From the NCBI GenBank assembly GCA_001776975.1, contig MFCS01000034.1:1-50999 (forward strand): DNA of 50,999 bases. Direction: 5' to 3'. The DNA comes from Candidatus Daviesbacteria bacterium RIFCSPHIGHO2_01_FULL_41_45 (GTDB lineage: Bacteria; Patescibacteriota; Microgenomatia; Daviesbacterales; UBA10151). The notes below the pieces were generated by a model. The model did no database searches, had not been told where the DNA came from, and saw only the letters and a list, made by a program, of their open reading frames with translations. Position numbers and translations under genes: made by a program. This document shows, piece by piece, positions 7,805-16,587 of this stretch. Numbering within the stretch: the stretch's first letter is position 1; each line of letters begins with the position of its first letter.

Positions 7805-8461
7805 TCAATCTTTTTCTTGATAAACTCGATAAGATTCGCATATTTTATCTGTTTTATCTTTCAAGTCAGCAAACTCAACGATGATACAATCTCCAGGTGG
7901 AACCTCAGAAAAAGGAGAGGGAATATACTGAGTCGGATTACTAATTTTAGTCTGGGAGAAAATCCCATCTATCATTTTATAAACAAACACCTGTAGTCGA
8001 CCTTCTTTGCCGTTGCATTTTTCATAAGTTTTGACTTGACCGGGAGGGTCATTGGTGACTACTATCAAGTTTTGATCTGTTAATTCCCCACCAGTAACTT
8101 TGAAAAACTCTTTTAATGTTATCTGTTGTTGATCCCTAATCACCCCTTCAATGTGAATCCTACCGTCATTTTGCTCATGAAGCAGCGAGCTTCCAACTTT
8201 ATTAGACAATCCCTGAGGATCAACTAACTCAATCTCCTCTCCACAAGCAAATACCCTATAATCAGCATGGTAATGAACGAATTTCCCACTAAAACTGTTG
8301 TAAATCAGGTAACTTGTGAGACCTAATATCAGCAAACAATAGCTGGTAAATAATACTCTTTTTAGCCCTGCCGGTTTTCGTCTAATCCAAACTGAGATTA
8401 CTGTTAAGATAAACAGAGCATCCACAGCTAAAAAAACATAGAAAAAAACCTTGGGCAGCAT
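7805..8461 (-). CDS. Two-helix membrane protein with HxHAD-type external domain
   Basis: This 218-aa protein has two N-terminal transmembrane helices (about residues 5-25 and 38-56) and an external domain. The domain starts with VHYHADYRVFACGEEIEL, followed by LHEQNDGRIHIEGVI, a pattern like the 'HxHAD.kv.inGe...h.h...iHvH' segments of small archaeal and CPR proteins thought to bind metal. Four Cys lie in the external part. It precedes a CcdA-like gene by 4 nt, suggesting that its cysteines are redox partners. Function is unknown; the stop is TGA. Confidence 0.6.
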   Translation of the reverse strand: MLPKVFFYVFLAVDALFILTVISVWIRRKPAGLKRVLFTSYCLLILGLTSYLIYNSFSGKFVHYHADYRVFACGEEIELVDPQGLSNKVGSSLLHEQNDGRIHIEGVIRDQQQITLKEFFKVTGGELTDQNLIVVTNDPPGQVKTYEKCNGKEGRLQVFVYKMIDGIFSQTKISNPTQYIPSPFSEVPPGDCIIVEFADLKDKTDKICESYRVYQEKD

Positions 8462-8486
8462 ACGTTTATAATATCACATTGACCCC

Positions 8487-8708
8487 TTAATGAGTTTTAC
8501 CAAACTTACTTTTCAAAAAACTCCTAAATTTTTCGTGATCTACTACAATCTCCGAGAGTATAGCAAAAGGAACAGCTGCCACTAAAGTCACCATAATCAC
8601 CTGTAAGTCTATCTTCTGATTAGTAGCTAGTGTGATGGCTATAATATCCTCTATTACACCAAACACTACTCCCACAATTAAAAATTCTAAAAAACGACTA
8701 ACTGACAT
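8487..8708 (-). CDS. Small membrane protein, two helices
   Basis: A 73-aa protein with two hydrophobic segments (about residues 7-27 and 37-58) and a basic C-terminus (FRSFLKSKFGK). I do not recognise a named family. It is 25 nt upstream of the HxHAD-domain gene in the same direction and probably co-transcribed with that membrane redox cluster. The start ATG is the only good one; the region upstream holds the divergent promoter of the FAD oxidase. Confidence 0.6.
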   Translation of the reverse strand: MSVSRFLEFLIVGVVFGVIEDIIAITLATNQKIDLQVIMVTLVAAVPFAILSEIVVDHEKFRSFLKSKFGKTH

Positions 8709-8759
8709 CTACTTTAATATACAACAAATCCATCTATTATTGGTGTGTTAAATATCAAG

Positions 8760-8765
8760 TATAAT
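8760..8765 (+). promoter_or_regulatory. -10 element of the FAD oxidase gene (leaderless)
   Basis: A perfect TATAAT ends exactly 6 nt before the ATG at 8772. It falls inside the longer reading frame that would begin at a GTG at 8745, so the ATG at 8772 is the better start. No strong -35 is seen (TTATTG at 17 nt). Confidence 0.65.
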
Positions 8766-8771
8766 GATTTT

Positions 8772-10424
8772 ATGAGCCTTAAAGAGGATCTGCAAAAAAT
8801 AGTTACAGGAGAGGTTACTGATGACGCCACAAGTTTAGAGGTTTTTAGCAAAGATGCCTCAATTTTTGAAATTACACCACAGATTATTATTGCTCCTAAA
8901 GACACCTCAGATATCAAAGCCCTGGTTAAGTTTGTTTCGTCTCACCCTAATCTTTCTATTACTCCCCGTGCAGCTGGTACTGATATGTCCGGTGGCCCTT
9001 TGTCTGATTCGATCGTGTTAGATATGAGCAAATATTTCAATCAAGTGATTGAGGTTGGCACTGATTATGCCACAACTCAACCAGGCGTTTATTACCGGGA
9101 TTTTGAAAAGGAAACTTTAAAGAAAAATCTGCTTCTTCCCTGTTATACCGCTTCCCGGGAGATATGTACCGTTGGCGGGATGGTAGCTAATAACTCAGCT
9201 GGTGAAAAAACCCTCACTTATGGTCAAACTGAAAGGTGGGTCAATGAATTAAGAGTAATTTTTTCTGACGGCAATGAATACTTAGTTAAACCCTTAAGTC
9301 AAAGCGAGCTTGACAAAAAAATCTCGCAGAGTGATTTTGAAGGAAATCTTTATAAGAAACTCTACCAACTAATAAACATTAACCAACAGCTTATCCAAAC
9401 CGCCAAACCAACAACCAGCAAAAACGCCTCTGGTTATTACCTGTGGAATGTCTGGGATGGGAAAACATTTGATCTAACCAAGTTAATAGTCGGATCCCAG
9501 GGTACTTTAGGAATTATTACTGAGATAAAATTCAAACTAATTAAGCCAACAACTCACTCAAAATTATTAGTAATCTTTTTGAAAGACCTGAAAAACCTAG
9601 GAATAATCGTCAACAGGGTTTTGGAGAACAAACCAGAAAGCTTTGAATCATATGATGATTACACCTTGAAAATAGCGACTCAATATATTCCAGAGATTAT
9701 TAAAGTTATGCATCCTGCAAATATTTTATCTCTACTATTAAGTTTTATTCCAGAGATACTTATTACCTTATTCTCCGGATTTCCAAAGCTAGTTTTAATC
9801 TCGGAATTTACGGGGGATTCTGAAGAAGAAGTTCAACAAAAGTGCTTCACTACCCAAAAATCATTAGAAGAATTTAAGTTAACTACCCGGATCACTACTG
9901 ATGATACTGATGCTAAAAAATACTGGACAGTTAGGCGGGAGAGTTTTAACCTTCTCCGGCGTCATTCCAATAATTTAAGAACTGCTCCATTTATTGATGA
10001 TATTGTTGTTAATCCAGAAGTATTATCGGAGTTCTTACCAAAACTAAGATCAATCTTAAATAAACATAAATTAATCTACACTATCGCTGGACATGTTGGC
10101 AATGGAAACTTTCATATTATCCCTTTGATGGATTTTACCAAGAGCAATACTCCAAAAATTATCTTTGAACTTTCAAGCCAAGTTTTTAATTTAGTTAAAG
10201 AGTATCAAGGTTCATTTACCGGAGAGCATAACGATGGATTAATCAGGGGTCCATATTTACCATTAATGTATGGGGAGAAGATGTATCAGCTATTTAAAGA
10301 GGTTAAAAATATCTTTGATGAAAGAAATATCTTTAATCCAAATAAAAAAGTTGGAGCTACCTTTGAATACTCTCTAAACCACATCGTTGATCACCATAAC
10401 CAACTACACCCCACCGGAAGTTAA
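8772..10424 (+). CDS. FAD-linked oxidase, GlcD / D-lactate dehydrogenase type
   Basis: This 550-aa flavoprotein has a PCMH-type FAD-binding domain at about residues 35-220: the PRAAGTDMSGGPLSDSIVLD segment, TQPGVYYRDFE, and CTVGGMVANNSAGEKTLTYG. The C-terminal FAD-linked oxidase domain includes IAGHVGNGNFHIIPL and TGEHNDGLIRGPYLP, equivalent to the family's GHVGDGNFH and GEHGDG. Such enzymes oxidise 2-hydroxy acids such as D-lactate or glycolate. No Fe-S domain (GlcF/LutA) is fused or adjacent. The two changed motif residues (Asn for Asp, Asn for Gly) are worth noting. It ends 4 nt into the convergent aldolase gene. Confidence 0.88.
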   Translation: MSLKEDLQKIVTGEVTDDATSLEVFSKDASIFEITPQIIIAPKDTSDIKALVKFVSSHPNLSITPRAAGTDMSGGPLSDSIVLDMSKYFNQVIEVGTDYATTQPGVYYRDFEKETLKKNLLLPCYTASREICTVGGMVANNSAGEKTLTYGQTERWVNELRVIFSDGNEYLVKPLSQSELDKKISQSDFEGNLYKKLYQLININQQLIQTAKPTTSKNASGYYLWNVWDGKTFDLTKLIVGSQGTLGIITEIKFKLIKPTTHSKLLVIFLKDLKNLGIIVNRVLENKPESFESYDDYTLKIATQYIPEIIKVMHPANILSLLLSFIPEILITLFSGFPKLVLISEFTGDSEEEVQQKCFTTQKSLEEFKLTTRITTDDTDAKKYWTVRRESFNLLRRHSNNLRTAPFIDDIVVNPEVLSEFLPKLRSILNKHKLIYTIAGHVGNGNFHIIPLMDFTKSNTPKIIFELSSQVFNLVKEYQGSFTGEHNDGLIRGPYLPLMYGEKMYQLFKEVKNIFDERNIFNPNKKVGATFEYSLNHIVDHHNQLHPTGS

Positions 10425-11218
10425 GAAGACAAAGCAATCCCTGCTATTTTTTTAAATCTTTCTGGGAGCGTTTTTGAAAGAAAAAAACTCTTTTGCTCAC
10501 CTGTCATAGAACAAACTTCTTGCCACAACGCCCGTCCTGCCAAAAAACCCTCAGCTCCACTATAAACCGCCTCTTTTAACTCAGCCACAAATTTATCGAA
10601 GGTATCTCCACGAGTTAATAAAATCCAAGGAGTTTTATTCAACATTTTAGTAATCTCCTGACACCTATCTAAGTTCCCCGGGTACTCTAGTTTAAAAACA
10701 TCCGGGACAACTCCGACATCAACAAATCTTCTTAACGAGCGACAGGTTAAATCTGCACCATCCCCATATGTCACAATCTCCAAGAAAAATGGAAATTTTA
10801 GATCTTGACACTCCTTTAAAACATGACTGGCTGTGGCCAATTGTAGATGAGATGACTCATGATCGGGGTTAAAATATATTAACAATTTTGCTCCACTTGC
10901 TCCCATCTCTTTTAATTGGGAAGCTGTATACTCTAATTCTGTTACCCTTTCACCTTTTTGATCAGAGTAGCCACTTCTTTCAACTGGCAATAAAAATGGC
11001 TTACTTCCTTGATAGGATTTTATACCCCAAGCAACATCGATCAGTAATCCACTCATCTGATCCTGAACAGAGTTTATAATTTCAGATTTAAGATTGATAA
11101 TATTTTCGTCAGTCACTGAATCGGGAGTATCTGGACTCATTAATTTTTTAAATGAGCCTCGGTGATCCAAAGCCAACATCAAATATTTACCGTTGTTTGT
11201 AAATTGATTTAAATCCAT
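10421..11218 (-). CDS. Class I aldolase of the LacD/YihT type
   Basis: This 265-aa TIM-barrel protein opens with YLMLALDHRGSF, a hallmark of tagatose-1,6-bisphosphate / sulfofructose-phosphate aldolase-like proteins. A later strand, DVFKLEYPG, matches the DVLKVEVP strand bearing the Schiff-base lysine in LacD. A further strand carries WILLTRGD. It likely cleaves a phosphorylated ketose or deoxy-sugar to dihydroxyacetone phosphate plus an aldehyde. It starts 2 nt after a PfkB-family sugar kinase and both share one promoter, so the two probably act in sequence. The exact sugar is unknown. Confidence 0.78.
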   Translation of the reverse strand: MDLNQFTNNGKYLMLALDHRGSFKKLMSPDTPDSVTDENIINLKSEIINSVQDQMSGLLIDVAWGIKSYQGSKPFLLPVERSGYSDQKGERVTELEYTASQLKEMGASGAKLLIYFNPDHESSHLQLATASHVLKECQDLKFPFFLEIVTYGDGADLTCRSLRRFVDVGVVPDVFKLEYPGNLDRCQEITKMLNKTPWILLTRGDTFDKFVAELKEAVYSGAEGFLAGRALWQEVCSMTGEQKSFFLSKTLPERFKKIAGIALSS

Positions 11219-11220
11219 TA

Positions 11221-12204
11221 TTAAATTATCTTCGCAATAATCTTGGAGCTTTCTTTTAATTTTTCCAACATTTGATTGTGGGTTAATAGACCTGCCTGTG
11301 GACCAACCTGCTCAACAACAGATGCTCCGTTAGCTGCTCCCCATCTCATTGCCTCTGGTAACTTATTACCATGAAACAACCCCACCAAAACCCCAGTAGC
11401 AAAAGCATCCCCAGATCCGGTCATCTCAACCAAGTTAGCTGGGAAAACTCCTAAATGATAATAATTTTCACCATCAAAACCATATGATCCCTCTGCCCCA
11501 TCTGTAATAACAACTAACTTTGGTCCTAAGTCAGCTAATGTTTTTAATAACTTTTTTACACTGACCTCTTTTTCCTCTTCAATTCCCAAGATTCTTTTTG
11601 ACTCTTCAATATTCACTATAAAAACCTCGGTTAATGATAATAGTTTGGGGAATTTTTTGACTCCCGATTTCATCTGGTAGGTACCGGGGTTATACAGTAA
11701 TTTTGCTGCAGTCCTTTCTAAATATTGAGTTAACTCGTTGATAATATTTGAGTCCGTAAAAGTAGGGGAGAGGGAGGTGAGATAAACCCATTTGCTGCTG
11801 TCTAAATCTGGTAGATTATACTTCCAAGGCTGATGGTAAACTAAGATAGTCCGTTCACCTTGAAAATTTATTACTGCTGAAGCGTTAGAACCCATCCCTT
11901 TATTTTTTACAACATACCCAGTGCTAACCCCCTCCTCTTTTAATTTACTAATAACTTTATCCCCACCTCCATCCTCACCGATATTTATATAGCAGGAAGT
12001 TTTTAATTTTAATCTGGCTCCACCAACAGCAGCGTTAGCAGCGTTGCCAGCCACCAGCTCACTATAACTTTCAGTCGGGATTTTATCCCCATACGATAAA
12101 CAGATCTGGCAGTCCGTATGATTTTTAGAACACAAAACATGAGCATCTGAAAGTTTAAAGAAGTGATCAATCATACAGTCCCCAATAGAGATTAAATCAA
12201 ACAT
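11221..12204 (-). CDS. PfkB-family carbohydrate kinase
   Basis: This 327-aa cytoplasmic kinase has the ribokinase fold. The N-terminal strand reads ISIGDCMIDHF, the glycine-rich region GNAANAAVGGARL, and the C-terminal signature EMTGSGDAFATGVLVG carries the catalytic Asp in the anion hole. It phosphorylates a sugar or sugar phosphate using ATP. The partner aldolase follows after 2 nt, a pairing reminiscent of tagatose-6-phosphate or fructose-1-phosphate use. The ATG at 12204 lies 6 nt from a TACACT -10 with a good -35, separating this unit from the copper operon. Confidence 0.88.
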   Translation of the reverse strand: MFDLISIGDCMIDHFFKLSDAHVLCSKNHTDCQICLSYGDKIPTESYSELVAGNAANAAVGGARLKLKTSCYINIGEDGGGDKVISKLKEEGVSTGYVVKNKGMGSNASAVINFQGERTILVYHQPWKYNLPDLDSSKWVYLTSLSPTFTDSNIINELTQYLERTAAKLLYNPGTYQMKSGVKKFPKLLSLTEVFIVNIEESKRILGIEEEKEVSVKKLLKTLADLGPKLVVITDGAEGSYGFDGENYYHLGVFPANLVEMTGSGDAFATGVLVGLFHGNKLPEAMRWGAANGASVVEQVGPQAGLLTHNQMLEKLKESSKIIAKII

Positions 12205-12210
12205 ATCTTT

Positions 12211-12239
12211 AGTGTAGAGGAAAATTTAAATAACCTCAA
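12211..12239 (-). promoter_or_regulatory. Leaderless promoter of the kinase-aldolase unit
   Basis: On the minus strand: TTGAGG (-35, 12234-12239), a 17-nt spacer, and TACACT (-10, 12211-12216), then 6 nt to the ATG at 12204. The -35 lies inside the 3' end of the upstream copper-operon gene. The pair can therefore be transcribed on its own. Confidence 0.65.
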
Positions 12240-13215
12240 TGACCCCAGTATACATCCCCATGGAACAGGTCCAATTAATTTTACCTTTTTGATTCGGAAT
12301 AAATTCAACATAATCCGAAGAATTAATCTTTAAATTTTTACTGATTTGTAAGGTCGGTATCCTAAAAGATGAGGTACACCCATAACCCCCGCTTGTGGTC
12401 AAATTTAACCTGACTGGCAGCCCTTGTTTAACCTGGATTCTATTTGGGACGTAACCGTTAGGAAAAACCGAGATATTGGCGACTTGTAGCCCATTAATAA
12501 CCTGGACATTAGAACCACTTTCAAATTGACCCCTCTCTCCAAAGCTAATCTCGATTGGTATCTCAATCGGCCTTCCCGCCAAAGTTAGACCCCCGTTTAT
12601 AGACGAAAATCCCAGATAAATTATCAAGATGGCAGCTAATTTCAAAAAGATCTTTCTGATCGAGCTTCCAAGTAAACTGGTTATATAGCCTAATCCAAAA
12701 AACAGAGGGGAGGTTCCAGCAACAAAGATTCCTAAGATTAAAGCTCCTAAGATCGGATCGCCTGTTGAGATGGCCAAAACCTCCATCGCCAAAGTTGTGC
12801 CACAGGGAATTAAAATTGTAAAAAAACCCAAGATGGCTGGCGCAAATAAATTTTTTGTTTTACTTTCATCTCTTATCAGCTTTGAGATAAAATGGGGCGG
12901 TTGAATAAGCAAATATCGAAAGATTGGGTGGATATTAAGTAAATTTAAGGCGATACCGATCATGTAAATTCCGGTAAATATCTGGATAATAATTCTTGCT
13001 TGGTCGCTCAATTGCAGTACTGAGCCAAATAAACCGAGTAAAAAACCTAAAATAATATGGGAGATAAATTTGGCAACCAAGAAGGAGAGGGTAGGAAATA
13101 CATGATCTTTTCCGTTATTACTGGCGATCACTGAGGCCAAAAGACCACCCTGAACAACAACACAGGTTAAGCCACCCACTGTTAAACCGGTTAAAAATAT
13201 TATCCAAAGATCCAT
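12226..13215 (-). CDS. TauE/SafE-like membrane protein fused to a cupredoxin domain
   Basis: This 329-aa protein has a six-helix N-terminal part (residues 1-200) with Gly-rich GLTVGGLTCVVVQGGLLAS and FFTILIPCGTTLAMEV, typical of the sulfite exporter TauE/SafE and DsbD-like 'heavy-metal transport' family. The C-terminal 110 residues form a cupredoxin-like beta domain ending in WTCSMGMYTGVIEV, where Cys and the two Met are likely copper ligands. It lies 3 nt downstream of copA in the csoR operon, so a role in copper delivery or export outside the membrane is inferred. The intramembrane TC and PC cysteines could carry copper or electrons. Confidence 0.82.
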   Translation of the reverse strand: MDLWIIFLTGLTVGGLTCVVVQGGLLASVIASNNGKDHVFPTLSFLVAKFISHIILGFLLGLFGSVLQLSDQARIIIQIFTGIYMIGIALNLLNIHPIFRYLLIQPPHFISKLIRDESKTKNLFAPAILGFFTILIPCGTTLAMEVLAISTGDPILGALILGIFVAGTSPLFFGLGYITSLLGSSIRKIFLKLAAILIIYLGFSSINGGLTLAGRPIEIPIEISFGERGQFESGSNVQVINGLQVANISVFPNGYVPNRIQVKQGLPVRLNLTTSGGYGCTSSFRIPTLQISKNLKINSSDYVEFIPNQKGKINWTCSMGMYTGVIEVI

Positions 13216-13218
13216 TTT

Positions 13219-15444
13219 TTATATCCTGGCTTTCTTTAATAATAAAGAATTGCTAACAACCGAGATCGAGCTTAAGGCCATTGCGAATGAAGCAAAAATA
13301 GGGTTAAGTAGTATACCATTAATTGGATAAAGTATTCCCATAGCGACCGGGATCAAAACCACGTTATAACCAAAAGCCCAGAATAGATTTATCTTAATAG
13401 TCCTCATGGTTTTTTTAGATAAATTAATTGCCAAAATGAGTGAGTTTAAATCACCATTGATTAAGGTAATATCCCCTGCCTCAATGGCAACATCGGTTCC
13501 TGATCCCATAGCAATCCCCACATCAGCTGTGGCTAAGGCCGGGGCATCATTAATACCATCCCCCACCATCGCAACAACCTTCCCTTCCTGCTGAATTTTC
13601 CTGACCTCTGACTCCTTATCTTGAGGCAGTACCTCAGCCAAAACCCGTTTAATACCGACCTGTTTGGCAATTGCTGAGGCAGTTTTTTGATTATCACCGC
13701 TAATTATAATAGTCTCAATCCCCATCCTTTGTAATTTACCCACTGCCTCTTTAGCACTCTCTTTGAGGGTATCAGCAACGGCAATTAAACCAACAAGCTT
13801 CCCTGCAACCGCCAACATCATAACTGTTTTTCCTTGATCTTCCAATTTATCAAGCTCTAATCTTAAGCTATCAATATTAATCTTCTCTCTCTCCATAAAT
13901 CTTCTGTTACCCAAGATTATTTTTTGCTCGCCAATCACCCCTGCAACACCGTGTCCAGGAACTGCTTGAAAATTTTTCACACTCGCGAGTTTTAAATTAT
14001 CCTCTTCGGCTTTCTTGACAATAGCTTCAGCTAACGAATGCTCCGATCCTTTTTCAATCGACGCTGCCATTAGTAATAAATTTTCAACTCTTAATTTAGA
14101 GCTTTGAATTGGAATAACATCTGTCACCTCTGGCTTGCCTTTAGTTAAGGTTCCAGTTTTATCAAAAATTATGGTGTTAATTTTGTGGGCAATCTCCAAA
14201 CTTTTAGCATCTTTAATTAAAATTCCTCTCTCTGCCCCCCTACCAGTACCTACCATAATGGCAGTCGGAGTTGCTAGTCCCATAGCACAAGGACAGGCAA
14301 TAATTAATACCGCCACTGAGTTAAGCAAGGCAAAGATAAATCCTGATTGAGCTCCAAATACATACCAAACTACAAACGTTAAAATTGCCAAGATTATTAC
14401 CAGCGGTACAAAATAAGAGGAGACTCGATCAACAATTTTTTGAATTGGGGCTTTTGATCCTTGAGCCTCCTCAACCAATTTAATAATCTGGGCAAGCATT
14501 GTTTCCGACCCCACCTTAGTAGCCTTATAAAGGAAAGTTCCGGATTTGTTAATGGTGGCTCCGATAAGCGAATCATTTTTTGTTTTTTCAACAGGGATAC
14601 TCTCTCCAGTCACCATTGATTCATCAATTGAGGATTCTCCTTCAGTAATAACCCCATCAACCGGGATTTTTTCACCTGGCCTAACCCTGATAATATTCCC
14701 CACTGCAACTTCATTGATCGGTATATCTATCTCTTTACCGTCTTTGACCACACGAGCAGTTTTTGCCTGAAGCCCAATCAAGCGTTTAATTGCCTCTGAG
14801 GTTCCAGCTCTGGCTTTAGCTTCTAGAAATCTTCCTACTAGGATTAGGCTAATAATTACAGTTGAGACATCAAAATAAGGCACTGCTTGTACCCCAACTT
14901 TTTCTACAACTTGAGGAAACAAGGTTATAAAAGTTGAATAAATAAAGGCTACTGTGGTACCCAAAGATACTAATGTATCCATATTCGCACTGCGGTGTTT
15001 CAAAGCAGGGATGGTTGCTTGGTAAAAAACCCAACCAATCCAAAACTGTACCGGTAGAGCCAAAATCAGTTGAGTCCAATAGTTTTGTAAAATTAAAGGG
15101 GCAGTTCCCATTAAACCGGGGAGGCTTCCCCAAACGATTAACCCACTTAAAAATAAACTTATACAAATCTTAACTTTTAGATCTTGTAGTTCTTTATTTT
15201 TACTCTCCTGATAATGATCCGACTCATCTTTTGATACAACACCATACCCAACACTCTCCACAGCTTGAGTAACTTGATAATCAGTTACCTTCTCTGGATT
15301 ACAATCAATAGTAGCCTTACCAGTTGCTAAGTTGACCCTTGCGTCATGGACTCCCTCAACCTTCAAAAGAGATTGTTCCAACATTAATACGCAAGAAGCG
15401 CAATGCATTCCTTTAATCTGATAACTCTTTTTGACCTCTTTCAT
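13219..15444 (-). CDS. copA: Copper-exporting P1B-type ATPase
   Basis: This 741-aa pump exports Cu(I) from the cytoplasm. It has one N-terminal heavy-metal domain (GMHCASC), eight predicted helices, the actuator motif VTGES, the transport motif IACPCAMGL, phosphorylation motif DKTGTLTKG, and hinge [10 protein letters not shown]. The late-helix residues NLFWAFGYN and [10 protein letters not shown] are those of the Cu(I) subgroup. The usual SEHP motif reads SEHS here. I use the ATG at 15444, 7 nt after the cupredoxin gene stops; a TTG seven codons earlier would overlap that gene. It is the third gene of csoR - cupredoxin - copA - TauE/cupredoxin. Confidence 0.96.
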   Translation of the reverse strand: MKEVKKSYQIKGMHCASCVLMLEQSLLKVEGVHDARVNLATGKATIDCNPEKVTDYQVTQAVESVGYGVVSKDESDHYQESKNKELQDLKVKICISLFLSGLIVWGSLPGLMGTAPLILQNYWTQLILALPVQFWIGWVFYQATIPALKHRSANMDTLVSLGTTVAFIYSTFITLFPQVVEKVGVQAVPYFDVSTVIISLILVGRFLEAKARAGTSEAIKRLIGLQAKTARVVKDGKEIDIPINEVAVGNIIRVRPGEKIPVDGVITEGESSIDESMVTGESIPVEKTKNDSLIGATINKSGTFLYKATKVGSETMLAQIIKLVEEAQGSKAPIQKIVDRVSSYFVPLVIILAILTFVVWYVFGAQSGFIFALLNSVAVLIIACPCAMGLATPTAIMVGTGRGAERGILIKDAKSLEIAHKINTIIFDKTGTLTKGKPEVTDVIPIQSSKLRVENLLLMAASIEKGSEHSLAEAIVKKAEEDNLKLASVKNFQAVPGHGVAGVIGEQKIILGNRRFMEREKINIDSLRLELDKLEDQGKTVMMLAVAGKLVGLIAVADTLKESAKEAVGKLQRMGIETIIISGDNQKTASAIAKQVGIKRVLAEVLPQDKESEVRKIQQEGKVVAMVGDGINDAPALATADVGIAMGSGTDVAIEAGDITLINGDLNSLILAINLSKKTMRTIKINLFWAFGYNVVLIPVAMGILYPINGILLNPIFASFAMALSSISVVSNSLLLKKARI

Positions 15445-15451
15445 AAGCCTT

Positions 15452-15814
15452 TTAATCCCTAACAATAATTTTTCCGTGATACATATTCATCCCACAAGAA
15501 TACCTGAACTCACCAGTCTTTTGAGGGATTATCTCAACTGTGATTATTTGATTTAATGGTAGAAATTTTTTTATCTTAAAATCAGGTATTATGACCTCTT
15601 CTAGACAGCTGCTGGCATCGGTTCGTTTAAAGCTTATTTTTGTTAGTTTACCTTTGGATAAAGAGATAACTTGCGGAGAATATCCTCCACTCACAGTTAT
15701 CTCAACCTCACCTTTGACATCAACAATATTTTCCTTCCTCATCAGAAAAAACCAATAGATAAAACCAACCCCAAAAAATCCACTAATTAGAACCAAAATT
15801 TTATCAATACTCAT
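15452..15814 (-). CDS. Membrane-anchored cupredoxin
   Basis: This 120-aa protein has one N-terminal transmembrane helix (about residues 5-24) and a single cupredoxin domain facing outward. The C-terminal loop [15 protein letters not shown] and an earlier DASSCLEEV supply Cys, Met and His residues suited to binding copper, much like the domain fused to the TauE-like protein at 12226-13215. It overlaps the csoR stop by one base (TAATG), so the two are translationally coupled. It probably holds copper outside the membrane for, or after, CopA. Confidence 0.85.
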   Translation of the reverse strand: MSIDKILVLISGFFGVGFIYWFFLMRKENIVDVKGEVEITVSGGYSPQVISLSKGKLTKISFKRTDASSCLEEVIIPDFKIKKFLPLNQIITVEIIPQKTGEFRYSCGMNMYHGKIIVRD

Positions 15815-16086
15815 TATTTACTCCTTTTAAAAACCTCCACCACCTCTTTAATAGCTACATCTTTTTTACTACTTGTCATCGCATCGGCAACACAGGTTCT
15901 TAAATGATCCTCTAACAATAAATGGTCGGTATTCTTTAATGCTCTCTGAACTGCCTGTGACTGGTGGATGACATTAATGCAGTAACTCCCTTGTTCCATC
16001 ATCTGAATAACTTTTTTAAGATGACCTAAGGAGATCTTAAAACGGTGTAGAATTCTTTCTTGGTTATTTTTTGGTGTGTAACCCAC
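15814..16086 (-). CDS. csoR: Copper-sensing repressor CsoR
   Basis: This 90-aa all-helical repressor binds DNA until Cu(I) releases it. The copper ligands fall at C36, H61 and C65, the same numbering as Mycobacterium tuberculosis CsoR, and the second-shell Y35 and E81 are also present. The GTG start at 16086 abuts a perfect inverted repeat (16087-16107) of CsoR-operator type, so autoregulation is expected. It is the first gene of a four-gene copper operon. Confidence 0.94.
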   Translation of the reverse strand: MGYTPKNNQERILHRFKISLGHLKKVIQMMEQGSYCINVIHQSQAVQRALKNTDHLLLEDHLRTCVADAMTSSKKDVAIKEVVEVFKRSK

Positions 16087-16107
16087 ATATCCCCCCTATA
16101 GGGATAT
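16087..16107. promoter_or_regulatory. CsoR operator of the copper operon
   Basis: A perfect inverted repeat ATATCCC-N7-GGGATAT whose C-run/G-run arms resemble known CsoR operators. It touches the csoR start codon and contains TATA-like hexamers (TATAGG, 16095-16100 on the minus strand, 8 nt from the start). Bound repressor would cover the transcription start. Confidence 0.75.
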
Positions 16108-16137
16108 ATTAAAGTCTTAGTAATTATTTGTAAAGCC

Positions 16138-16587
16138 CTATTTTTTAAGCAAGCTTAGGAACTTAAAAGCCACAAATATCTGAACCGCAAACATTAAAAG
16201 GTTTAACCCATCTGATGATGGTGAGGTCCAACCAGAGGCTAGATAAAAATTAAGATTCATAAAAGATAGACCCAATAAAGCAGCTGCCATTAAAACTAGC
16301 AGTGGTTTTGAATAAATTCTAAACCAACCAAAGATGACTCCCACTAAAATTACCAGCGAACTAACTAATTCACCATACATAATTAAATTACCCCACACAT
16401 TATGATTTTCACGAATCACCCCCAAGATACCTTTATACCAAAGATGCGGGTTTTGACTAGAGAACCTGTCTAGGGTTTTGGGTAAATCCTCAACAAACTT
16501 ACCCCCACTAAATTTACCCCATCCTGACCGTAACCAAATGAGAGAATCAACTAACAATATCAATAGTAGAGTCTTATCTAGCTTCAT
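16138..16587 (-). CDS. DoxX-like membrane protein
   Basis: This 149-aa protein has four predicted membrane helices. The first carries LIWLRSGWGKFSGGKF, like the 'R...G..K' signature of the DoxX/quinone-interacting family, and external Trp-rich loops follow. Family members sit with thiol or quinone redox enzymes; biochemical function is poorly defined. Its start overlaps the end of the flavodoxin-like gene by 14 nt, so they are translated from one mRNA and may share a quinone redox role. Confidence 0.75.
   Translation of the reverse strand: MKLDKTLLLILLVDSLIWLRSGWGKFSGGKFVEDLPKTLDRFSSQNPHLWYKGILGVIRENHNVWGNLIMYGELVSSLVILVGVIFGWFRIYSKPLLVLMAAALLGLSFMNLNFYLASGWTSPSSDGLNLLMFAVQIFVAFKFLSLLKK

Noticed and set aside
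13406-15173. Several plus-strand open frames opposite copA
   Set aside because: They lie antisense to a strongly conserved gene and have hydrophobic, low-information translations typical of shadows.
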